From Leucogyrophana mollusca (lineage: Eukaryota > Basidiomycota > Agaricomycetes > Boletales): 64,000 nucleotides of DNA. The first letter of the stretch is position 1. Every line of letters starts with the position of its first letter. A program made the translations under genes and the position numbers. The stretch covers positions 1-64,000 of the forward strand of contig MU266421.1 in NCBI GenBank assembly GCA_021014945.1, in the 5' to 3' direction. The notes under the pieces were generated by a model, which was not told the origin of the DNA, did no database searches, and worked only from the letters and a program-made list of their open reading frames with translations. Of this stretch, positions 1 through 11,835 are shown piece after piece.

Positions 1-1440
1 CAGCATAAGTTGGAGAGAATGGCCAGCGGCTCGCTTTTGTCCGCTTTCGCCAAACCCACGTTGCAAGGCCTAGGTGCGCCCTCGTCAAATGTCAACAAGA
101 GACCTCGCAGACCTGCGTTTTCCGCCTTGGTACAGCCCTCCGAGGCTCCCGTCCTGTCTGCTTATCCCGCGCTTGACTCGGCAGCATCGCCAGAGGAAAA
201 GCCACAGACTAAACTGCCCCCCACGCGTCGTGCATATTCGGCAATGTTGCCTGCCACTGCCTTGGAACACCTATCGGACGAATCGTCTTTCAACGGTCCT
301 GACATGTCGTCTCCTGCTCAGGCGTATGCCAAGCGACAACAGGTTAAGACCATCCGTCGACGTGACGGGACGGACGATTTCAGGCCGCTCACCGGCGCGT
401 TGGCTATGGTACAGAGAGACGTGCAAGAAAGTCCTTCTGCGAAGTTTATGAACGCCGGACTGCCTGGCTTCGGGGACAATGAAACGCTCGGGAAAATCCT
501 GCCCTGCCACCGTGTCAGGGAAGATGGTTTGATGAGGATCAACCCTCAAACCGTGAGTGTTTGAAGCGGAAACTTGGCTCTTCGGGTAACTGATCTGTGC
601 TTGTCCAGTTGGATGCCCTTCTGGACGGTGCGTATGACACCCAGATTGCTAATTACCATGTTGTCGACTGTCGATTCGATTACGAGTACAATGGCGGTCA
701 TGTCCCTGGCGCGATCAACATCAATACTACTGCGGGGGTGGAAGAATTTTTACTTGGACTCGACAAACCCAAGCCCTGTGTCAGCGGCGACTCGGCGAAG
801 AAGACAGTCTTGGTTTTCCACTGCGAGTTCAGCGCAAAAAGAGCTCCTACTTTGTGAGTTCGTTCACTGCGTATTGGGATCATAGTCCTAACCACTTGTG
901 ATGCACTGTAGCGCCAAGCATCTGCGTGCTAAGGATCGTGCAATGAACAACCACGTATACCCCAAGATTCACTATCCTGAGGTTTACATCCTGGAAGGAG
1001 GGTACTGTGAATACTATAGGCAATGCGCGCCTCGCTGCCAGCCCCAGGGTTATGTCACTATGGACGACCCCAATCACGCCCTCTCTCGCAAAGAAGACTT
1101 GGACCAGTTCCGCAAAGCCAAGTTCGGACGGACTAAATCTTACGCATATGGGGAAGGCGCGATGAAAATGTCATTGTCCCAACAGCCAAAGAGGAACACG
1201 GCTCCTACTGGCGCAACACAACTGTTTGCAGCTGCCAATGCCGCTCGTACGCGTCGCAATGGTCTCTCGACCCTCGCGGAAATTGGGAATACGACTATCC
1301 CAACTGACGACGAAGACACTGATATTGGCGATAGCCCTTGCCCTCCGCCTACCAAAGGCCTTCTTTCCAAGGCGAAGAAGCTTGGTCGTGCTCCCATCTC
1401 CAGAGCTGAGACCTATGACGCCGCCCGCATGGCTTATTGA
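1..1440 (+). CDS. cdc25: CDC25-type dual-specificity phosphatase (M-phase inducer), 5' end possibly cut
   Basis: Exons as read: up to 552, 609-853, 912-1440. Removes inhibitory phosphates from the mitotic cyclin-dependent kinase. The C-terminal half is a rhodanese-like Cdc25 domain: VDCRFDYEYNGGH substrate-side motif, then the catalytic P-loop HCEFSAKRAPT, which fits HCX5R, then YPEVYILEGGYCEYY. The intron after the P-loop splits the Phe that follows APT. The N-terminal region is Ser/Pro-rich and low in complexity, as is usual for the regulatory part of Cdc25. The first in-frame ATG is at 19 and would give 435 residues, but the frame is open to base 1, so the real start may lie upstream. The tail after the domain is Arg/Thr-rich with a short acidic patch (DDEDTD). 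The family assignment is firm; only the start is uncertain. Confidence 0.95.
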
Positions 1441-2733
1441 AGACTCCCAAGTTCCTATCCACAAATCCTTGTGCTCCGTGGTTTTAACATGTGCATTTGC
1501 TTTCGGCATGCCATGGAATGCCTATTAGTTCTCTTTACTCGCATGAACTGCTTTCGACGTCTTCCGCCGTTCATCCCATCTATTGCCCAGCAAATCAACC
1601 AATAAGCTCGACGATCTCTTCAACACAAATTCTCCATTCTTCCACGACCCCTACAAAGCTCAAGAATTCTCACGTCTCCGCTATGGCACTCTGAACCTCA
1701 ACGCTCGTTATGCCTCATGCTCTTTGTGAGCGCGTTCGGTATATCCCGTTCGATTCGTCTTTCGCAATGATACTCCGATATATCTCGATCTCAAGAACAT
1801 CCAACTCTTAGCATCGCATCGCATTGCAACTATAGCCAACCAATCGATCGCATTCCACGCTCCATTTGTTTGACTATCATATCGCAATCAACATCACAAA
1901 CTCGTGCTCGGTGACGCCTTGTATTCGTTGCGTACCACCCTCACCCATCTGTCATTATATATGCCCATGGACGGTTAATCCCGCCAACGTCCTTCTACAT
2001 GTCATTCCCTATCTCTATTTAAAAACGCATTTGAGAGACTTTCAACTATTTATTTCGCCTTTGTGCCAGATACGTTCAGTTTCGCACCTTCTGACCCCTT
2101 CCCTCGCGCGCCGGACATCCGTCAAGACATCCTGCAGTGGCTGCCAGTGCTTAGACGTTGGCCGGATTGCATCTGCTTTTTGTTTGCCCACCCCTACCGC
2201 CACCCATCTTTCCATTTTGCTTGCACTTTTCCAAGTACCATCTCGACTTTGTTCTTCACACATACCTACTATTTAAATGACCAGTGGGGACTTTTCTCGC
2301 ACTATCGGGGGATCGGTGCTTGCTTCGTGGCTAATGTAAGGTACGCACTATGTCCACATCGCTCGACAACCTCCTAGCCATCACCCAATATCTTCGGAGT
2401 CTCACTAAGCTGCGCCTTCTAAACTTCTTTCTCCGAGTGGCATACATATGATTTGCAGAACAGACTGGTGGTCCGCTCGAGTGGATCTTTCAAGGTACAA
2501 TTGCTCACTCAGGCGTTTGCCGGAGGCGAGTACATGTTGCCCTCCCGAAACACAGATACAATCCTCCAAGCCTCCCAATATAAGGCAGCATTCCAAAGGT
2601 CGTGTCATGCACTCATGACCGCGGCAGTCCCACCAAGTATCCAGTCTATTTATGCACCACCCGGATAAAATATATCACATTATTTCCCTGAATGTGAATC
2701 GCCTTTCACTCGTATTCCTCATTGCCTCTAGCC
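1441..2733. other. gene-free stretch: CDC25 3' side and promoter of the MDR gene
   Basis: About 1.3 kb with only short open frames on either strand, none with recognisable protein character and none that splice into anything familiar. The sequence is pyrimidine-rich and A/T-richer than the flanking exons, as expected for UTR and promoter. Confidence 0.5.
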
Positions 2734-4395
2734 ATGGCCCCCATCCCCAACGGTCGTTATCTTTTTGCTGAAGTCCCTTCAGGTACGTGTATAGGCCTGA
2801 TACTAGAGGTTCTGTAAGAGGCTAATGTCGGTTAAACCATGACCCTTCAATCAGGCTATCCCGTTCCTGGTAAAACGACAGTGTACGACGCAAGTCAGAC
2901 CATCGAGCTCGATTCTGTTCCCTTGAATGGCGGGTTCCTATTGAAAACCCTCGTCCTGTCTGTCGACCCTTACCTGAGGGGACGGATGAGGGACGTCTCT
3001 GAGCCCTCGTACGCCGTGAGATTACAGGTCATTGCAGGACAATGGTTTTGCAGCACTTATGTAGTCCAACACAGCCAGCCTTCGAGTTAGGACAACCGTG
3101 CGTGGATGTCCCCTAACCCCGCTACCATAGTCTCAAAGAATCATACACTGAAGGCTGACCAACTTTGGGATCGGTGTCGTCCTGCGTTCGGAGAACGTGG
3201 CTGTCAAGACGGGAGATCATCTCTATGGATTTTTCCGTTCGTAACCCCAATCCGACTAATACGACGAGTTACTCATATTATCTACAGCCTTTGAACAGTA
3301 CACGATACAGCATCAGGCGAACTTTTTCACAGTTATTAGGAATGCAGAGAACTTGCCTTGGTCGGTGTATCTAGGGGCGGCTGGCATGCCTGGTAGGCGC
3401 TGTAACGCTGCATGCTGAGATCGACCGAGGCACTGAAACTCCTCCAGGACAAACTGCATATACTGGATGGAGGGAACATGCGGATGCCAAGAAGGTTTGA
3501 AGTTTTTGCCTATCACACGGGTGCACCAGCAATTTATAACCATTTTGGCGCCAGGGCGAAATGGCCTTTATCACGACCGGTGCCGGTAAGCCGCTCGTCT
3601 ATTTCTGAAGAGTTTTTATTCATGTGAGATGGCAGGCGCTGTTGGGTCGTTCGTGCATTCCCCTTGTGGCATATATGTCCCTCCTTGACGATTACTTCTC
3701 AGAATGGTTGTCCAACTGGCGAAGCGAGATGGACTGAAGGTCATTGCCTCGGCTGGATCCGACGATAAGGTACAGTTTATGAAGGAAATCGGGGCGGACG
3801 TGGTCTTTAATTATAAAACCACCAACACCCTTGAAGTGCTGAAGAGAGAAGGACCCATTGATATGTTCGTAACTTCTGGATTTTGAGATGATATAACTAA
3901 TTGCGTGATCATATATCTCAGATACTGGGACAACGTTGGAGGTGAGGCTCTCGAAGCGGCCCTCGAGACCGCTAGGCCGAAAGCACGCTTCATTGTATGT
4001 TATGTCGCTCTTCAACAACCATGGACCTCAGTAAATATCACAATTTTTCGTTTACAGGAATGCGGGATGATCACTGGGTATAACACAACGTCACATCCGA
4101 TCAGGGTTGGATCGCATCTTAGGATTGCATTGAAGACTCCTACTGACTGTTTCTCACTCAGAACATGATGAACGTGGTCGCCAAAGAGATCAAGATGTCC
4201 GGCATTCTTGTAACGTCCTTGTTACCCAAGTATATGGAAGCCTTTCTTGCAGAAATCCCTCCGCTCATTACCAAAGGAGAGTTCAAGTACCGGGAGGATA
4301 TCACAAAGGGGTTGGAGCATACCGGTGAGGCGATCCTTGCAGTGCAGAAGGGGACGAACATCGGCAAGAGCGTGATTTTAGTTGCAGATAAGTAG
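2734..4395 (+). CDS. NADP-dependent MDR reductase (prostaglandin/leukotriene reductase-like, enone reductase)
   Basis: Twelve exons: 2734-2782, 2855-3015, 3075-3097, 3154-3236, 3288-3392, 3448-3494, 3555-3585, 3636-3648, 3703-3864, 3922-3994, 4058-4105, 4162-4395; 342 residues, the usual size for this family. Medium-chain dehydrogenase/reductase without the catalytic zinc ligands, like PTGR1/LTB4DH and plant double-bond reductases, which reduce alpha,beta-unsaturated carbonyls with NADPH. Visible landmarks are VDPYLRGRM near residue 55, FGIGVVLRSEN before the central Gly-rich region, the nucleotide-fold GAGAVGSMVVQLAK (split over three exons, one of 13 nt), then YWDNVGGE and the C-terminal MSGILV block. 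Every join keeps the family alignment. Substrate unknown; probably cytosolic detoxification or secondary metabolism. Confidence 0.93.
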
Positions 4396-4618
4396 TAGCC
4401 GATCAGCCCTTTTGTGAATATATGTTAGTGCGTCAGATCAACGCGATACTGATCCTGAATTGCCCTGTCTCATCACTGGCCTCGGAGACGTCGATGGGGC
4501 AAAACTCGACAGATACCATATTTGGCAGGATTGGTAAGCTAACCAAGACCCCCCGAAAAGCTGGCAGGCGCGTCAGTGTATCGACCTTCGAGATCACCTC
4601 TTCACATTCACATTCACC

Positions 4619-6657
4619 ATGTTCCAACGCGATCCTAGAGCTGGCGCATTTCTCGGAGGAGACAGGGTATCCGGCCAAGACATTCGCGATCAAAATGGTA
4701 AGCATATCATCTTTGGACTATCAAGGCTCAATCCCATTCGTGATCGATGTCGTCCAGTCACTGCTGCCCTGTCGATCGCGAATATTGTCAAGAGCTCGTT
4801 GGGCCCACTAGGACTCGATAAAATGCTCGTGGATAATATCGGAGTAAGCGCGTCTCTGATGACTACAGGCTCCGATACTCATTGCGCGCAGGAAGTCACG
4901 ATTTCCAACGACGGAGCAACTATTCTCTCGCTGCTATCTGTGGAACACCCTGCTGGGAAGATCTTCGTCGATCTCGCACAGAAACAAGATAAGGAGGTTG
5001 GGGACGGTACGACCTCTGTGGTGATCATTGCTGCAGAGCTTCTTCGACGTGCAAACGAGCTCGTGAAAGCCAAGATCCACCCAACGACTATCATCACCGG
5101 ATACAGACTCGCATGCAGGGAGGCGGTCAAGTTTATGCAAGACCAGCTAAGCGTCAAAGTCGACGTCCTTGGGCGGGAGGCGCTGGTCAATGCCGCAAAG
5201 ACAAGTATGTCGAGCAAGATCATCGGAAAGTAAGTGGATTCCCAATGAATATCATGATATAGAACTCATGGAACCCTTTCTTAGTGATGATGATTTGTTT
5301 GCACCTATGGCTGTTGACGCAATGCTGGCGGTAAAGTCTATTAATCTTCGTGGCGACATCAAATACCCCGTAAAAGCAGTCAATGTTCTGAAAGCACACG
5401 GGAGGAGTGCAAGGGAATCCTTGTTTGTTCAAGGATATGCTCTAAACTGCACCGTTGCCAGCCAAGGTATGTGTTTCTGACCTTGTACGTCGGTGCGAGA
5501 CGTGATCGATGTCGCTAGCAATGAAGAAGCGGATCACGAATGCCAAAATTGCCTGTCTTGATATCAACCTCCAAAAAACGCGGATGCAGCTCGGTGTCCA
5601 GATTCTCGTGGATGACCCAGAACAGCTGGAGGAGATCAGGAAGCGGTTAGTCCAATAACATGATCCGTATCACGAAATCCTCATATCCGACAGTGAATCC
5701 GAAATCACCCTGGAGAGAATTCGTAAAATTCTGGCAGCTGGTGCTAACGTCGTACTGACCACCAAGGGTATCGACGATCTTTGTCTCAAAGAGTTCGTTG
5801 AAGCCGGGGCCATGGCAGTTCGTCGCTGCCGAAAGGAAGATCTGCGCCGCATTGCCAAAGCCACAGGGGGGACTTTGGTATCGAGCCTTGCCAACCTGGA
5901 GGGCGAGGAGACGTACGAAGCGAGCCTTCTCGGCACCGCTGATGAGGTCATTCAGGAGCGCATCTCAGACGACGAGCTCATCCTCATCAAGGGCACAAAA
6001 GTCGTGAACTCTGCATCTATTGTCTTGCGTGGTGCAAATGACTATATGCTTGACGAAATGGAGAGAGCACTGCATGATACACTGTCTGTCATCAAGCGAA
6101 CGTTGGAGAGCGGTTCAGTTGTTCCCGGTGGAGGGGCAGTTGAATCTGCCCTTAGCATCTATCTTGAAAACTTTGCGACGACTCTGGTATGTGTTATTTC
6201 GAGTACTATTACTGTACCGTGATGCTAAGAATATGTTTCAAGGGTTCGAGAGAACAGCTCGCTATTGCGGAGTTCGCTGCCGCCCTTCTGTCCATCCCAA
6301 AACAACTTGCGGTTAACGCTGCGAAAGACTCGACCCACCTTGTCGCCAAGCTTCGCTCGCACCACAACGCAGCACAGAATGCTCCCGCCGGTGATCCGAA
6401 GAAGGCACTGCTCCGCTATGGTTTGGATCTCATGAACGGAGATGTCCGAGACAACATCGCTGCCGGTGTCCTTGAGCCAACAGTGAGTAAGGTGCGGAGT
6501 CTGAAATCCGCGTATGAGGCAGCTATATCCTTGCTACGCATCGACGACGCTATCCAATGCATACCTGGTGCGTGCTTCGCTGGAAGAGAGATAACTTTTG
6601 CTAATGGACTTCTGTTCACCAGAGCCGAAGCCAGAAGGGGATGGCCATGGCCACTGA
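4619..6657 (+). CDS. CCT1: CCT/TRiC chaperonin subunit alpha
   Basis: Eight exons: 4619-4697, 4758-4843, 4892-5229, 5285-5466, 5519-5645, 5694-6186, 6243-6567, 6623-6657; 554 residues, normal for CCT1. Subunit of the cytosolic double-ring chaperonin that folds actin, tubulin and WD-repeat proteins. Group II chaperonin signatures are all present: [21 protein letters not shown], the ATPase motif GDGTTSVV, the apical-domain region MKKRI...[10 protein letters not shown], and VPGGGAVE in the C-terminal equatorial domain. The alpha identity rests on the [27 protein letters not shown] and [10 protein letters not shown] blocks and on the C-terminus ending GDGHGH. Splice sites are canonical. The gene lies 223 bp downstream of the MDR gene on the same strand. 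Confidence 0.95.
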
Positions 6658-6972
6658 GAGAGCATCAAAACCCAGAATATAGCTGTAATGAGATAGACCT
6701 AATGCATGTCGCTGCCTGGCAATTTCCATCTGCTTGCAATTGATGTCAGTGATACTACGAGGCGTGAAAACGTAAAATGGGGGCAGAAAAGGGTACAAAG
6801 GAGCGCGAGGGTCACGTGATCATTAAAGCGCGGTTTGTTTAGTGGATTGCCCGACCACCACGACCACGACAGTACTCCACAAGAAAACCCGGACTCAGTT
6901 GGCGCGTATAGAACTCACGACACTCTGCAATTTTACAGATAATAGCTCCTTCTATGCGCCAGGCTTTAGGCC
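6658..6972. other. CCT1-CDC27 spacer with a TCACGTGA palindrome
   Basis: Carries the 8-bp palindrome TCACGTGA at 6812-6819, a CACGTG E-box of the type bound by Cbf1/bHLH factors, about 155 bp before the CDC27 start codon. No gene seen. Confidence 0.4.
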
Positions 6973-9900
6973 ATGCAACAACCAGAACCAGACGCCAAAG
7001 CTAAAGCCAAAGCCACCTCCCCACCCCAATTCCTGCCTCAGATCGGACAACGCTTCCAAGCGCTCGTATGGACATGCCTGGACTTTGACCTCGTTAAATC
7101 CGCCCTTTTCTACGCCGAGCGATACCATGTTCTCGACTTGGATAACCATGACGCACGCCATCTCTATGCGACAGCACTCCTCCGCGCGGAGCAACCCCAT
7201 TCCGGACTCCAGCTTGTCACTGACCAATCAAAGTGCAGCGGGTGCATGGAGATACGAGGCAAGTGCTGTGCGGCTCTTGGTCGATACAGGCAGGCGCGTG
7301 AATCCCTCGAGGCAAGCTTGCAGGACCTAAGCTATACTCCAAGTCGTGCGTAACGTGTTTTTTCAGTCCAGTTCCATCTAAATGGTATAAACAGAGTCGA
7401 TGGGTCCACGAACGGCACGCGTTTTCCCTGAGGAAGCGGCACTGCGATGTAGATCCGGCACGATGGCATTGAAGGGCAATCTGCCTGAAAAGGCCTCTCG
7501 GAGCTTTCGTCAAGCCCTCACTCTCAACCCTATGCTCTGGGAGGCATTTGAAGGGCTGTGTGCTTTAGGTATTTGTGCGAATTATTTCCCTCTGGACGAA
7601 CCTAACCTATCGATCACCATTCCCAGGGTGTGCTCCTGAAGTGGATCAGATCTTTCCCCCTCGTCCTGTACCAGTAAAACAGACTGCCCCAGAAGAAGTG
7701 CCACCAATAAAGCTTATATCTGGACCAAGTGCTACTGGTGCTGGGTTTTTCACGCCGGATGTTGGCACAAACAATAATATCTTCCGTGGCCGGAAAAATG
7801 CCCCTCAAGCCTTTCGGATGGACCCGCCTCCTGGGCCACGCGACTCTATGTATGCGTCTATCATTGGCTGTCGCCGTGCTCACCCCGATGCTTAATTGAC
7901 TATTTCAGAGCTACTAATGACTCGTTCTTCCCCACGGAAAACTCATTTCTACAACCTCCTCCCCGAAATCCGAGGGGTGAGACAACGGGAGCAGGCCCGT
8001 CGCAGCCCCCAGCGTCCCGGCCCCTGTCATCGGCGGACGAAACGGGACCCGCACACAAGAGACTCCGGTCAACAACGCGACAACAGAGCATTGAAGCGGT
8101 TAAATCCAAGCCAACAAAGTTGACTGTGGACGAACCCTTGAAAAAGGCACGCGCACGCCCGGCCTTGAAATTTGCTAACTTCTTCTCATCACCCGGTCGT
8201 CGTTCTCAGCCTGTTACGTCCACAAGGGCAACCGCCGGAGTGGGAAAGAGCGATCGACATCCTGGGAACCCGAGCCTTGCACCGCGGCGTAGTACGCGGC
8301 TCTTGAGTGGTCCTACTACGAAGCCAGCCAGCAAGGTTAGTGTCGGTGATCATCATCGTCGCCGAGTGTTGTTTTCTTTTGGGGTATACAGTCATTATTT
8401 ATTACTGTACTGACCACGGACGTGTTTGTTGACAGCATCCACCACCACCGCGGGAGCGCCGGCGGCCCCTGACGACCACGCGATCACGCTCGACAGAGTC
8501 CGATGCTGAAGATGATACTATTGCTGGCGTAGAGGCCACCTCTTCGACGTCACCTACCTCAAATGCGCACTCACCGCGTTCTGACGCATCTCCTGCTCCG
8601 AGCAACTGGACCGCGGCACACGAGCAGGCCGCTCAAGAGGCCTACGAGCAAGAAATGGCCGACCACTATGTATATGATCTCATGCGGCAGTTTGCGAAGG
8701 CAACCAGAGCACTATCGTTGTATGATTGCCATGCATGCCTAACAGTGCTAGAACACATACCCAGTGCACATCAGCAATCATCGTGGGTATTGGCGATGGT
8801 CGGTCGAGCTCACTATGAGCGTCTGGAGTATGCTTCTGTACGTCAAGGTTTTGCCTCGTCTCCTCATAGGCTGCTTACGCATCCGTAATCTAGGCTGAGC
8901 GAGCGTTTAGGGCAGCTCGGACATTGGAACCTTATCGGATGCTGGATATGGAAGTCTACTCGACGCTTTTATGGCACCTACAACAGAACGTCCAGCTTTC
9001 ATTCCTGGCACAGGAGCTGATGAACATAAATCCTCGATCACCCGAGGCGTGGATAGCAGTTGGGAATCTTTTTTCGTTGCAGAAAGAGCGATCACAGGCC
9101 CTCACGTGTTTTCGGCGCGCTGCGGAGATGGATCCATCCTGCGCTTACGCGTACACGCTCAGTGGACATGAATCGATCGACGAGGACCTTGACAAGGCTA
9201 TCGGTTTCTTTCAGGCGGCCTTACGTGCTGATCCACGCCACTATAATGCGTGGTGAGTTAATCTTTCCATTCTTTCGGCGTCGAGTCTCATTTGGTAATT
9301 TTGAAATCGACTGATTGGTTGTTGACAGGTATGGCCTCGGCACCTGCTATCTTAGAATGAGCAAAATTCGCCTTGCAGAGTATCACTATCGCAAAGCAGT
9401 TGAAATTCATCCCCATAACGCTGTTCTCCTTGGATGCGTGGGCATGGTGCGTCACACGAGTTGCTTGGTTTGATCGCTGGTGACACCCTTTTCCTAATCG
9501 ACATTTTTGTTTTGTTTTTCTGGCACGATCCGTTATTCCCAGGCCATCGAGCGACGAGGAGATAAGCTCGCTGCGCTCTCCTTATTTAACCAAGCGGTAC
9601 GGCTGGCGCCGGACAATGCGCTGGTTCGTTATCGTCGGGCGAAAATCCTTATCTCTATGAAACACTACGCGGTGAGCCCACAATGACTCCGCTCGGAGAG
9701 GATTATGATATTGAGCGAGTCTGTAACGTGTTCTCTTATCTTGACACACAGGATGCCATTCAAGACCTGGAGCAGCTTCGCGACTCGTCACCTGAAGAGT
9801 CGAATGTCGTCTTCCAGCTCGCTAAAGTGTACCGACTGATGGGAGATGAGGTCAAATCGGCTCACTGGCTCGCCATCGCTCGCGACATCTCACCCAAGAG

Positions 9901-9976
9901 CGTGAACAAGATCAAAAAACTGATTGATACGGTCAAGGACGAGGAGAGCGGAGATGACCCCATGGACGAGGGATAA
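6973..9976 (+). CDS. cdc27: anaphase-promoting complex subunit 3 (Cdc27, TPR protein)
   Basis: Nine exons: 6973-7345, 7395-7568, 7627-7849, 7909-8335, 8436-8837, 8894-9252, 9329-9446, 9543-9671, 9752-9976; 809 residues. APC3 is a TPR scaffold of the APC/C ubiquitin ligase and binds Cdh1/Cdc20 C-termini. The N-terminal Apc3 region (residues about 25-130) contains ALFYAERYHVLD and the LYATALLRAEQPHSGL repeat. It is followed by a long basic, Pro/Ser-rich disordered linker (about 190-440) with several potential CDK sites. The C-terminal half is a run of TPRs with the diagnostic block PEAWIAVGNLFSLQKER, then YNAWYGLGTCYLRM and HYRKAVEIHPHNAVL. It ends in an acidic tail. Splice sites are canonical and phases agree throughout. 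Confidence 0.96.
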
Positions 9977-10414
9977 GAAGAGGTGCTTATCGCTGGGCTA
10001 GGTAGGCTGGTGCATGTGTGGAGGTTCGTCCGGTGGATATATAGATTCCCAAGGAAGTGTCAAGGAAGTTTTTTACGTTTATGCTGTGGAAGTCGTGATC
10101 GTGAGGCGTTGTGGATGAATTATCGTGTGACATGCCGATGTCTGTTTTTGTTTGGCCGTGTTGCTCGGTTTCGAGGTTGTGGCTGAGCAGCGGGGTTCTT
10201 TGCTGAGGGGCACCCGGACATCACTAAGAGTCACAAACAAGCATCATTTCAAAATACTATATAACCCCGTCCTGCCGCCCGTCAAACTCACTTTCTCCCC
10301 TCCCACCATGTCCTCATAGCACTTTATCCTCCTCTCCGTCGCTCTCGTAGAGTCCATTCCTCGCCCACCATAGCCGCGTCCATTTGCAGAACGCTTGGCA
10401 CTCCATCCAGAACT
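9977..10414. other. CDC27 3' side and promoter of the acidic orphan gene, TATA-like box
   Basis: A TATATAA box lies at 10258-10264, about 150 bp before the proposed start codon of the next gene. No coding sequence seen. Confidence 0.4.
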
Positions 10415-11543
10415 ATGGTTAACAAACTCGCCCGTAAATCTAACAACGGCACTATCCTGTTCGAACCTTTCATTGTGTACCGTATACACCGGTAAAAAAA
10501 ACCAGTCTCAACACTGGTATGTCTTTCACTGCCTTGCTCGTGTGCGGACAGTCGGGTTAATGGGTTCTATGACGCGTCGCAGACGCCACACTTCCAACCC
10601 CTCATCTAAATCCGAATCGCGCGCCCCTCCCATGTCAGCAGAATCAACCAATCTATTCAGTATGGCCCGCTCCAAGTTGCAAGTTGCCGTTGGCGGCAAG
10701 GACAACTGCAACTTGCACCGCTGGGTACTCCTAAAAAATTCCATCTTTCGGTCCTCCACCCCTGCCGCTGTCCACTCATCCCCAAGCAGCACAACCGATG
10801 TAAATTCTGTATATATTCCCGAAGACGACGGAGACGGTGATGACGAGGACGAGGACGATGAGGAAACGGACTCATTCATGTTCCCGGACGCAAGTGACCT
10901 AGTTGTCCGCGGTGGACCCGACGTGAATGCCTCCGAAGCTGAGTGGCTCGACTCCCTCTTAGAAACCCTTTGCGAAGGCGGTGAGGACGAGTTCAGCTCG
11001 GACAGGGACATCAGCGTGACCGTGGTACCGGTTGACGACGATGAAGACGCATCAATCAGCCCCTTATTGTCGCCCATGTCATCGTCAGACGACCTCCTCA
11101 ACCAACATGCATATTGTCCACCACCTATTTCTGTTCCATATCCTGTGCCATATCCTCCTTTCCATCCCCCTCTCATTCACCCATATGAGCTTGGTCCTGT
11201 CATTGAGTCCCCTCTCTATTCGTCTCCACCTGCGTATGACGCCCTTCCTTACTATGATACCGACGAGTTAGACGATCTTTCCGTTCCCGAAGCCATAGAG
11301 GATACTTCGGATGATGAGTCTGATGCTCCACTTACACCGTCGTTGGGTCGTTCGTCGGACCTTTACTTCGTCGACCCGGCCTCCGTCCCACTTCCAGGGG
11401 AACGCAGACGACGGCGGTCACAGCCCCACGTGTACATCCGCACAACGACAGACTCTTATCTTGATCGTTTCCAGTTCGACCCCCTCCCATTCCCCGGCGA
11501 AGACCACTTTCCTTCTTATAATGATGTCTACCAAGCCTGCTAG
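10415..11543 (+). CDS. uncharacterised acidic, Pro/Ser-rich protein
   Basis: Proposed exons 10415-10481 and 10552-11543; 352 residues. The large second exon is certain as an open frame; the short first exon is inferred from an in-frame ATG, a GTATAC donor and a CAG acceptor. If that is wrong, translation would start at an internal Met around 10560. No known domain is recognised. Visible regions: a basic N-terminal stretch (RRRRH), a strongly acidic run around residues 135-155, a second acidic region with EWLDSLLETL that looks like a short helix, a Pro/Tyr-rich middle (VPYPVPYPPFHPP), and a C-terminus with RRRRRSQ followed by a short ordered-looking segment rich in Tyr and Asp. The mix of acidic and Pro-rich parts could suit a nuclear regulatory protein, but this is only a guess. 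Confidence 0.7.
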
Positions 11544-11835
11544 TATTGCTTTGTCTATATTATAATCTCCTACCACTACCACGGTTGTCCATATGCATTT
11601 TCCGCCCATGTATCCTACTCGCTGCTTTGGGAATCCTGGTGTTTTCTCGCTTCCGTCTCGGCTCCTGCATGAATCATGCCCAAACCTCAGTGACTCCCGA
11701 CATCATCCGATACGTCTCTCACGACAAGATAGGACATTTACAACTCTATTGGTGACGCAACAGGCGCCATTGATACTCACCCTAGAACACTACGGTCTCC
11801 AACCTACAAACAACTTATGGACACGGTATCCTACG

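Noticed and set aside
2405..2668. Open frames on both strands before the MDR gene
   Set aside because: Mutually overlapping, no motif, and located where the promoter and 5' UTR are expected.
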